Shown here: piece by piece, positions 33,401 through 39,856 of the stretch
Layout of the letters: each line of letters begins with the position of its first letter
How positions within the stretch are numbered: position 1 is the stretch's first letter
NCBI RefSeq assembly: GCF_026626335.1
Contig: NZ_JAPNTZ010000004.1
Location: 558,001 to 622,000, forward strand
Source of the DNA: Paractinoplanes pyxinae
GTDB lineage: Bacteria; Actinomycetota; Actinomycetes; Mycobacteriales; Micromonosporaceae
Length of the DNA: 64,000 nt
Reading direction: 5' to 3'
Notes under the pieces: generated by a model
What the model saw: the letters and a program-made list of their open reading frames with translations, nothing else
Told to the model about the DNA's origin: nothing
Databases searched by the model: none
Translations under genes and position numbers: made by a program

Positions 33401-34933
33401 CTACCGGTTGATCAGGTCGAACCGCTCCCAGGAGCCGCCGATCGTGTCCCGGTTGGCGATCAGGGCGGCCGCGCCGGCGTTCTCGGCCGTGACGTACTTG
33501 CCGTTCACCGCGGCCCTGAGGCTGACACTGCCGTCGGCGTTGCGGACCAGCAGGAACCTCTCCCACGTGCCGCCGACCGTGTCCCGGTTGGCGATCAGGG
33601 CGGCCGCGCCGGCGCTCTCGGCGGTGACGAACTTGCCGTTGACGCGCGCCCGCAGCGCGATGTCGCCGCGGCCCAGGTCGAACTGGTCGAACACCTCCCA
33701 CGTCCCGCCGACCGTGTCGCGGTTGGCGATCAGGGGCTTGGCCCCCGCGTCCTCGGCCGTGACGAACTTGTTGTTGACCCGCGCCCGCAAACTGACCGGG
33801 ATCGCCGCCACAGCCGACAGCACCCGGAAGATCGTGCCCTGCTGGCAACTGCTCGACCCCGGAGCCGGGTATCCGGTGACCGACACCGCGGCGCCGATCT
33901 TCACCACGGCCGGGTCGCCGCCGCCCAGCTGATAGGTCGCGCCCGACGACAGCAGCAGGCAACCCTCGGCGCCCCTCGTGACCGTGCCGACCAGGGTCAC
34001 CACGGTGAAGGCCTGGACGACCCGGAACCGGGTGCCCTGGGCGCAGGTGTCGCCGGCGGCCGGCGCGCGATAGCCGCTCACGTGCACGGTGGCGCCGGCC
34101 TTCACGACCGCGGCGTCGCCGCCGGCCAGGTGGTACGTCGCATCGCCGTCCCGCAGAACCAGGCAGCCGCCGGCGCCGGCCTCGACGACACCGGTCAGCT
34201 CGATGTCGCGGAACTGGTTCACCCACTCGGCCAGGCCGTCGACCCGGGTCACGGTGGCGTCCCGGGCCGTGCTGGTCTCGCGGATGCACCCGCCCTGCGA
34301 AGACTGGCTGAGCACGCCGGCCAGGCTCGAGGTGCCGTCGGCGTTCTCGCGGATCACCGGCCCACCGGCGTCACCCTTGCAGACCGTCCCGTCCGCCGTG
34401 GGCGCGATGCCGAAGTCCATCCCGGCGACGCCGCCCACCGAGAACTGCGCCGTGTGCGGCAGATCCGGCACCCACTCGGTGGCCGTGCGGCCGAAACCGA
34501 GCACCCGCAACGTTTCACCGGCCGCGGGCCCGGAGACGGACAACGGCACCTGCCCGCGCAGCCCGGTCAGCGCCTTGGCCAGCCGCAGGAGAACGAGGTT
34601 GCGGTCGTCCCGCACGAACAGGTGCTCGATCGCCACCGTCTGCACGGCCGCCCCTTGGTCGGGCCGCGTCGCCACGGTGGTGGCCACCGCCGGCGCCCCC
34701 GTCGCCTGTCCGGTTGGGAAGCACGCCTTGGCCGTCAGCACCAGCTGCGGCTCCAGACGAACCCCGGTGCAGCCGCGCTCGCCACCCACCGACACCTTCA
34801 CGACGTACCCGTAGGCCGCGTCCGCCGTCCCACGCCCGACTGCCAACGCCTGATCACCGGCCGCCAGCCCGGTCAGTCCCGCCGCCACCGCCACCAGCGC
34901 CGCCGTCCAACGGCCCCGCAAGCCCCTAGCCAT
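33401..34933 (-). CDS. Secreted trypsin-fold pseudoprotease with fascin-like repeats
   Basis: Secreted protein (510 aa): signal peptide at 1-31, S1 chymotrypsin-fold domain to about 230, two about 57-aa repeats with paired Cys (ending CAQGTRFRVV and CQQGTIFRVL), then three about 45-aa fascin/beta-trefoil-like repeats (FVTAEDAGAKPLIANRD, FVTAESAGAAALIANRD, YVTAENAGAAALIANRD). All three catalytic positions are altered: TAAHC is TAKAC (His to Ala), the Asp position reads RNLVLL, and GDSGG is GDAGG (Ser to Ala). It should be inactive and act as a binding protein. Divergent from the STAND gene. Confidence 0.85.
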   Translation of the reverse strand: MARGLRGRWTAALVAVAAGLTGLAAGDQALAVGRGTADAAYGYVVKVSVGGERGCTGVRLEPQLVLTAKACFPTGQATGAPAVATTVATRPDQGAAVQTVAIEHLFVRDDRNLVLLRLAKALTGLRGQVPLSVSGPAAGETLRVLGFGRTATEWVPDLPHTAQFSVGGVAGMDFGIAPTADGTVCKGDAGGPVIRENADGTSSLAGVLSQSSQGGCIRETSTARDATVTRVDGLAEWVNQFRDIELTGVVEAGAGGCLVLRDGDATYHLAGGDAAVVKAGATVHVSGYRAPAAGDTCAQGTRFRVVQAFTVVTLVGTVTRGAEGCLLLSSGATYQLGGGDPAVVKIGAAVSVTGYPAPGSSSCQQGTIFRVLSAVAAIPVSLRARVNNKFVTAEDAGAKPLIANRDTVGGTWEVFDQFDLGRGDIALRARVNGKFVTAESAGAAALIANRDTVGGTWERFLLVRNADGSVSLRAAVNGKYVTAENAGAAALIANRDTIGGSWERFDLINR

Positions 34934-35125
34934 ACCGTTTCTCCCCCGTGTCGACAGTGCACAGAGGACGATAAGACATCGACAGATCTCACGGTGTCCC
35001 TCGCCGCGCCGATGGCAACGTGATGACTCTCTCCGAAGGGGGCCCGGACGGGTGAGTGCGGTGGTGGAGGGGGGTGCGGCACTCTGGTAGGCCTGGCGGT
35101 GACGTGCGGCAAGGAGTTGATCACC

Positions 35126-35179
35126 ATGGTGGACGTCGGGGTGTCGGCGCAGAATGTCTCCACCTCGCCGCCGGCGTGA
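35126..35179 (+). CDS. 17-aa leader ORF upstream of the STAND gene
   Basis: The sequence AAGGAG (35111-35116) is followed nine bases later by ATG and a 17-codon frame, MVDVGVSAQNVSTSPPA. It ends in TGA overlapping the GTG of the STAND gene (GTGA). Such a strong ribosome site on a tiny ORF fits a translational coupling or leader peptide. It might instead be a fortuitous frame. Confidence 0.45.
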   Translation: MVDVGVSAQNVSTSPPA

Positions 35180-37290
35180 CTGCCGATATGTCTTCGTCAG
35201 GTGGGCGCGGTGACGACTACGAGGTCGATGTCGTCGGCGGGCAGGGCGTGCAGATCGGGTCCGGCAACGTCCAGAACGTCGTCGGTGTGGATCCGAGCGG
35301 GCTGCCACCGCCGCAGACCGTGGGCGCCGGGGTGACGGTGCACAACCTGCCGGCGGCGTCGGCGGTGTTCCTGGGCCGGGATCTGCGGGTGCTGGCCGAT
35401 CAGCTGGGCGGCGACGACGTGGGGGTGGTGGTCGGGCAGGCCGGTGCGGTGCACGGGCTGGGCGGCATCGGCAAGAGCGAGCTGGTCAACCACTATGCCC
35501 GCGGGTATCTGGCGCGGTATTCGCTGGTGTGGTGGATCACCGCGGACAGCAGCGAGAACCTGGGGCTGGGACTGGCGGCGCTGACCCGGCGACTGCACCC
35601 GGTGGCGACGCTGGCCGACGCTCAGGCGTTCGCGGTCGGCTGGCTGCAGGCCAACACGGGCTGGCTGCTGGTGCTCGACAACGTCGAGGACGTCAACGAC
35701 ATCGCCGATCTGCTGGGTGTCGTCGGCGCCAACGGGCAGGTCCTGGTGACCACCCGGCGTGATCTGGGCGCGGCCCGGTGGGCGGTGCTCGGGTTGACCC
35801 CGTTCCGGCTAGGTGTGCTGGCCCGGGCGGCGTCGGTGGAACTGCTGACCCGGCTGACCGGCCGGTCCGCCGACGGCGCCGAACGCCTCGCCGTTGACCT
35901 CGGCGATCTTCCGCTGGCGCTGGAGCAGGCGGCCGCGTACATCAGCCAGCACGATCGGATGAGTTTCGACGACTACCGCACTCTCCTGAGCGGCCAGTTC
36001 GCACGGGTGGCCGGCAGCAGCGGGTTCGGCGGAAAGGACGATCGGGCCGTGGCGTCGGTGTGGACGCTGACCATGGCCGCCGTCACCGCGGAAAGTGCGC
36101 TCGCGGCACGCGTGCTGGATGTCCTGGCTTGGCTCGCGCCTGATGACCTGCCCGAAAAGGTGTTGTTCCTGGCGGCCGAGGATCCTGCCGACGTCGACGA
36201 CGCCCTAGCCCTGCTGACCTCCTACAGCATGGTCAGCCGGGCCGACCGGATGGTAAGCGTGCACCGGCTGGTCCAAGCCGTCACACGGCAGAGCCTGGAG
36301 GATGCTGGCGCTGCCGAGGCGGTGCAGCAGCAGGTAGCCTGGCTGCTCAACCGTGCGATCCCGGACGATCCGATGAACAACGTGCGGGGCTGGCCTTTGT
36401 GGGCAGCTCTGCTGCCACACATCGACGCCTTCACCGCCTCGCTCGCCGAAGATCATCAGGTCGTCGACATCCTTCGGGTACTGAACCATGCCGCTACCTA
36501 CCGGCAGTATCAAGGCCAGGGCGCAGCCGCGATCGATCAGTATGAAGGTGTGCTGGCCGACCGGCGACGTCTGCTCGGCGACGATGACACAGACACGTTG
36601 GCGACTCGGCACAGCCTCGCCGTCGCCTTGCGGGAGGCGGGACAGCTGGAAGAGGCGATCGACAAGTTCGAGAGCGTGCTGGCCGACGAGAGGAGGCTGC
36701 TCGGCGACGATCACACACTCACCCTGATCACGCGGAATCAACTCGCCAGTGCCTATCTAGGTGCTAAGCGGCTGGACGAGGTGATCGGTGAGTACAGCCG
36801 TGTGCTGACGGCCCAGCGGCGACTGCTCGGCGACCACCACCTGGACACCTTGATTACGCGGCTCAATCTGGCCGGCGCCTACCTCGATGACGGACGGCCG
36901 GACGAGGCGATCGATGAGTTCGAGGAAGTGCTGGCCGAGCAGCGGGCGCTGCTCGGCGAAGATCACCCGTACTCGTTGACCACGCGAACTCAGCTTGCCG
37001 GCGCTTACCAGGCCGCGGGACGGCTGGATGAGGCGATCGACCAGCTCGAGAATGTGCTGGCGGACCAGCGGACGCTGGTCGGCGAGAAACACCCGCACAC
37101 GCTGATCACGCGACACAATCTCGCTGTCGCTCATTTGAAGGCGGGACGGCTGGACGAGGCGATCGGCGAGCTCGAGAATGTGCTGGCCGACGAGCGGGCG
37201 TTGCTGGGCGATGATCACCCGCAGACGCTGATCACGCGGAACAATCTCGCCGCCGCCCGCCAGGAGGCGCAGCGGCGGGGTGAGAACTGA
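35176..37290 (+). CDS. NB-ARC/TPR STAND protein with N-terminal RHIM-like motif
   Basis: NLR-like signalling ATPase (704 aa). Residues 25-33 are VQIGSGNVQ, fitting the RHIM core (V/I-Q-V/I-G-x-x-N) used by amyloid signalling motifs of bacterial NLRs. NB-ARC domain: Walker A GLGGIGKS (94-101), Walker B LLVLDNVED (about 164-172), VTTR (191-194), then GDLPLALEQAAAY as the GxP segment. The C terminus is six 42-aa TPRs (ADERRLLGDDHTLTLITR type). GTG 35176 overlaps the leader ORF stop; ATG 35188 is the alternative. No separate effector domain is present. Probably immunity or cell-death signalling (inference). Confidence 0.82.
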   Translation: MTADMSSSGGRGDDYEVDVVGGQGVQIGSGNVQNVVGVDPSGLPPPQTVGAGVTVHNLPAASAVFLGRDLRVLADQLGGDDVGVVVGQAGAVHGLGGIGKSELVNHYARGYLARYSLVWWITADSSENLGLGLAALTRRLHPVATLADAQAFAVGWLQANTGWLLVLDNVEDVNDIADLLGVVGANGQVLVTTRRDLGAARWAVLGLTPFRLGVLARAASVELLTRLTGRSADGAERLAVDLGDLPLALEQAAAYISQHDRMSFDDYRTLLSGQFARVAGSSGFGGKDDRAVASVWTLTMAAVTAESALAARVLDVLAWLAPDDLPEKVLFLAAEDPADVDDALALLTSYSMVSRADRMVSVHRLVQAVTRQSLEDAGAAEAVQQQVAWLLNRAIPDDPMNNVRGWPLWAALLPHIDAFTASLAEDHQVVDILRVLNHAATYRQYQGQGAAAIDQYEGVLADRRRLLGDDDTDTLATRHSLAVALREAGQLEEAIDKFESVLADERRLLGDDHTLTLITRNQLASAYLGAKRLDEVIGEYSRVLTAQRRLLGDHHLDTLITRLNLAGAYLDDGRPDEAIDEFEEVLAEQRALLGEDHPYSLTTRTQLAGAYQAAGRLDEAIDQLENVLADQRTLVGEKHPHTLITRHNLAVAHLKAGRLDEAIGELENVLADERALLGDDHPQTLITRNNLAAARQEAQRRGEN
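36484..37239 (+). repeat. Six 126-bp (42-aa) TPR units
   Basis: Six consecutive in-frame 126-bp units plus a partial seventh encode TPRs of the kinesin-light-chain type (AGRLDEAI...VLADERALLGDDHPxTLITR). Units 2 to 6 are alike enough to suggest recent duplication. Unit number could vary between strains. Confidence 0.85.
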
Positions 37291-37299
37291 TGTGCCTTG

Positions 37300-37322
37300 G
37301 GGCCGCCCGGCGCGGGCGGCCC
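37300..37322. terminator. Perfect 10-bp stem hairpin after the STAND gene
   Basis: GGGCCGCCCG (37300-37309) pairs exactly with CGGGCGGCCC (37313-37322) around a 3-base loop. It lies in the 39-bp gap between convergent genes and probably terminates both. Confidence 0.8.
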
Positions 37323-37329
37323 GCTGAGG

Positions 37330-38133
37330 CTATTTGTCGGCGGAGCCGGGCTCGGCCATCTTGCGGTGCATCTCGGCCTTGGCCTTGTCCGGGAGGACCT
37401 TGGAGGCGGCACCCTGGATCTTGGTCTTGGTGGAGCCGGCGACGACCTTTTCCTTGTCCTTCATTAGGGCCTCGAAGCCCTGCTTGGCGACCACGGCGGG
37501 GTCGTCCTTCTTGCCTGCGCCGACGTTGGTGTCGTCCATCTCGGCTCGGTGGAAGAAGTTGGTGTCGGTGGGGCCGGGCATGAGCGCGGTGACGGTGACG
37601 CCGGTGTCCTTCAGTTCGGCCCGCAGGGCCTCGGCGAACGACTGCACGAAGCTCTTCGAGGCGTTGTAGACGGCCTGGTAGGTGCCGGGCATCGTCGAGG
37701 CGATGGACGAGGTGAACAGCACCTTGCCCTCGTTGCGGGCGACCATGTCGGGCAGCACGCGCTTGGCCAGGTGGACCGTGGACGTGACGTTCACGTCGAT
37801 CACGTTCAGCTCGTCCGAGAGCGTGGTCTGGTGGGTGAAGTCGCCGCCGATGCCGCGGCCCGCGTTGAGGGCGATCGCGTCGATCGGGCGGCCCGTCTCG
37901 AGGATGGCGGCGTAGAGGGCTTCGACGCCTTCGAAGTGGGCCAGGTCGGCCCGTACGGCGGTGACCTGGTTCTGCCCGTCGCGGCGCAGGGCGGTGGCCG
38001 CCTCCTGGATGCCGTCCTCCTCGGCGGTGACCAGCAGGTCGTAGCCGTGCTCGGCGAACTGCCGGGCGAGCTCGAACCCGATCCCGCTGGACGCGCCGGT
38101 GACTACTGCGAACGGATTCGTCGTGTCTGTCAT
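37330..38133 (-). CDS. SDR-family oxidoreductase
   Basis: Classical short-chain dehydrogenase (267 aa) with VTGASSGIG near residue 12, LNAGRG in place of NNAG, Ser in FTSSIAS and Tyr/Lys in YNASK. The acidic TAEEDG after the second strand suggests NAD preference. Second gene of an operon with a TetR regulator (ATGA overlap), so it is the expected regulated enzyme. Substrate unknown. Confidence 0.92.
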   Translation of the reverse strand: MTDTTNPFAVVTGASSGIGFELARQFAEHGYDLLVTAEEDGIQEAATALRRDGQNQVTAVRADLAHFEGVEALYAAILETGRPIDAIALNAGRGIGGDFTHQTTLSDELNVIDVNVTSTVHLAKRVLPDMVARNEGKVLFTSSIASTMPGTYQAVYNASKSFVQSFAEALRAELKDTGVTVTALMPGPTDTNFFHRAEMDDTNVGAGKKDDPAVVAKQGFEALMKDKEKVVAGSTKTKIQGAASKVLPDKAKAEMHRKMAEPGSADK

Positions 38134-38723
38134 GCCGTACGGGTGCCCGGCGGGGCCGAGGTTATGCCCGCGTTCAGCAGGAAGTCCACCAGCCGCCGGG
38201 CGTGGGCCGCGTTGCCGTCGGGCGGGGCGGTCAGCGCGTGCATCATGGCCCCGCCCAGCAGCGTCTCGAGCAGCAGCGTGACCGAGACGGCGGGGGAGAG
38301 CTCGCCCCGGGCCTGGCCGCGCTGGATGATCGCCCGGGCGGCCAGAATCTGCGCCTGGCGGGTGGCCGCGTAGTTCTCGGCGACGCCGGGGATGGTGCGG
38401 CCCTCGACCATGAGCCGGATGGCGGCCCGGCTCGACGGCCCGGCGTAGACGTCGAGGATCTGGGTGGCCAGCTCGATCAGGTCGCCCTGCAGGGTGCCGG
38501 TGTCGACGTCGCTGACGTGCGGCAGGCTGGCCGTCAGGGCGTCGGTGAGCAGCGCCTCTTTGGTGCTCCAGCGCAGGTAGAGCGAGGCCTTGCCGACCCC
38601 GGCCCGGCGGGCCACGGCCTCCATGGCGAAGCCGGCCCAGCCGGTTTCGCCGAACAGGTCCATGGCGGCGCGGGTGATGCGCTGATCAACTTCGGGGTCG
38701 CGCGGCCGGCCGGACGAACTCAT
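38130..38723 (-). CDS. TetR-family transcriptional regulator
   Basis: TetR repressor (197 aa). HTH at about 12-58 (ITRAAMDLFGETGWAGFAMEAVARRAGVGKASLYLRW), C-terminal ligand domain of the TetR_C type (LEPLxGG-like LLETLLGGAMMHAL). The start at ATG 38723 fits the family; ATG or GTG codons at 38735-38765 are alternatives. Autoregulation is likely: two copies of CTGAACGSTYACCGT lie between its start and the divergent universal-stress gene. Confidence 0.92.
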   Translation of the reverse strand: MSSSGRPRDPEVDQRITRAAMDLFGETGWAGFAMEAVARRAGVGKASLYLRWSTKEALLTDALTASLPHVSDVDTGTLQGDLIELATQILDVYAGPSSRAAIRLMVEGRTIPGVAENYAATRQAQILAARAIIQRGQARGELSPAVSVTLLLETLLGGAMMHALTAPPDGNAAHARRLVDFLLNAGITSAPPGTRTA

Positions 38724-38740
38724 CGATGTCACCCACATTG

Positions 38741-38755
38741 CTGAACGGTTACCGT
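38741..38755 (+). promoter_or_regulatory. TetR operator candidate, copy 1
   Basis: CTGAACGGTTACCGT contains the perfect palindrome ACGGTTACCGT (38745-38755). It matches copy 2 (38779-38793, opposite orientation) at 13 of 15 positions. It lies 18 bp upstream of the TetR start. Confidence 0.6.
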
Positions 38756-38778
38756 CAGGATACACTGTGGATAAGTAA

Positions 38779-38793
38779 ACGGTGAGCGTTCAG
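38779..38793 (-). promoter_or_regulatory. TetR operator candidate, copy 2
   Basis: On the minus strand this reads CTGAACGCTCACCGT, an inverted second copy of the element at 38741-38755. It lies 32 bp before the universal-stress gene, so the TetR protein may control both directions. Confidence 0.58.
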
Positions 38794-38824
38794 TAATCTC
38801 GTTCGAGTAGTAGTCGAGGGCGTC

Positions 38825-39259
38825 ATGCGAGATGGTCCGAGCACGATCCTCGTGGGTGTCGACGGCTCCACGTCCTCGCTGCGCGCCGCCGCGTACGCGC
38901 TGGGCCTGGCCCGCCGGCAGGGCAGCCGCCTGATCGCCGTCTATGTGCGCACCCCGCCGTCCGCCCTGCTGCCGCTGGCCGACACCGGCGGGGCGGCGGC
39001 CACGGTGATCGACACGCAGGACGCGCTGGAGCAGGAGCTGCGCACCGCCTTCGCCGAGCGCCTGCACGGGGTCGACGTCGATGCCCGGCTGGTGGTGCGG
39101 GCCGGTGAGCCGTACACGGAACTGTGTGACGCCGCCCGTGAGGTGCAGGCCGACGCGGTGATCGTGGGGCGGTCGGCCAACGTGCTGCACCGGGTGGCCG
39201 GCTCGATCGGCAACAAGCTCGTGCGCTGCGGCCGCTGGCCGGTCACCGTGGTGCCGTGA
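38825..39259 (+). CDS. Universal stress protein (UspA family)
   Basis: Single USP domain (144 aa). The N-terminal ILVGVDGSTSSLRAAAYAL is the family signature. The C-terminal nucleotide-binding segment reads VGRSANVLHRVAGSIGNKL, where the second Gly of G-x2-G is Ala, so ATP binding is possible but not certain. Own promoter region shared with the TetR operon. Its 3' end overlaps the convergent membrane-protein gene by 17 bp. Confidence 0.92.
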   Translation: MRDGPSTILVGVDGSTSSLRAAAYALGLARRQGSRLIAVYVRTPPSALLPLADTGGAAATVIDTQDALEQELRTAFAERLHGVDVDARLVVRAGEPYTELCDAAREVQADAVIVGRSANVLHRVAGSIGNKLVRCGRWPVTVVP

Positions 39260-39806
39260 CGGGTTCCGGCACCCGCCGCGAACTGAGCACCGCCCATCCC
39301 ATGCCTGCGAAAGCCAGGTCCCGTACGGTGGCCGCGCCTATCCCGAACGAGGCGGGCAGCATGGGTGTCAGCGCGTAGAGCACCATGCCGACGATCAGCG
39401 TCACGCCCGTCCAGGCCGGCAGCACCCGGGCCCGCGCCACCGCCACGCCGAAGGCGATCCCGGCCACGATCATGAGCACGGAATGCACGCCGCCCCAGGC
39501 GCCCAGCCGGTCCGAGAGCGTGTCCCAGTCGGGCACGTCGTCGATGATCGCCAGCAGGACCGTGCCGGTGAAGAAGACGTACGTGTAGGAGTAGCCGATC
39601 GCGCCGGCCAGCCCGAGCCCGTTGATGCGCGGGCGTTGCAGCGCGTACAGGCCGAGCACGAACAGCGGGATGGCCGCCTCCGCCGCGTAAGTCAGAGACA
39701 GCTGGAACGGCGAGAAGCCGCCCTGGGCCAGCTCGATCACGTCGGAGACCAGATAGACGATCGAGAACAGCAGCGCCGCCGCGCCGGTGAGGGTACGTGT
39801 GGTCAT
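39243..39806 (-). CDS. Multi-pass membrane protein of unknown function
   Basis: A 187-aa integral membrane protein with about six hydrophobic helices (LTGAALLFSIVYLVSDVIEL, AAIPLFVLGLYAL, TYVFFTGTVLLAII, VLMIVAGIAFGVAVA, GVTLIVGMVLYALTPML). Resembles small DUF4386-like or YhhN-like membrane proteins in length only; no motif identified. ATG 39806. Lies before the LAL regulator on the same strand but 50 bp apart and upstream in the other direction, so not clearly an operon. Confidence 0.75.
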   Translation of the reverse strand: MTTRTLTGAAALLFSIVYLVSDVIELAQGGFSPFQLSLTYAAEAAIPLFVLGLYALQRPRINGLGLAGAIGYSYTYVFFTGTVLLAIIDDVPDWDTLSDRLGAWGGVHSVLMIVAGIAFGVAVARARVLPAWTGVTLIVGMVLYALTPMLPASFGIGAATVRDLAFAGMGWAVLSSRRVPEPVTAPR

Positions 39807-39856
39807 GGCGGTGAGTCTCGGCGCGGCGGGATCAGCCGGACATCAGGGTCGCACCC

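Noticed and set aside
35126..35179. Leader peptide as a second copy of the RHIM-like motif (effector partner)
   Set aside because: Its DVGVSAQNV lacks the Q-x-G-x-x-N core; resemblance is only superficial.
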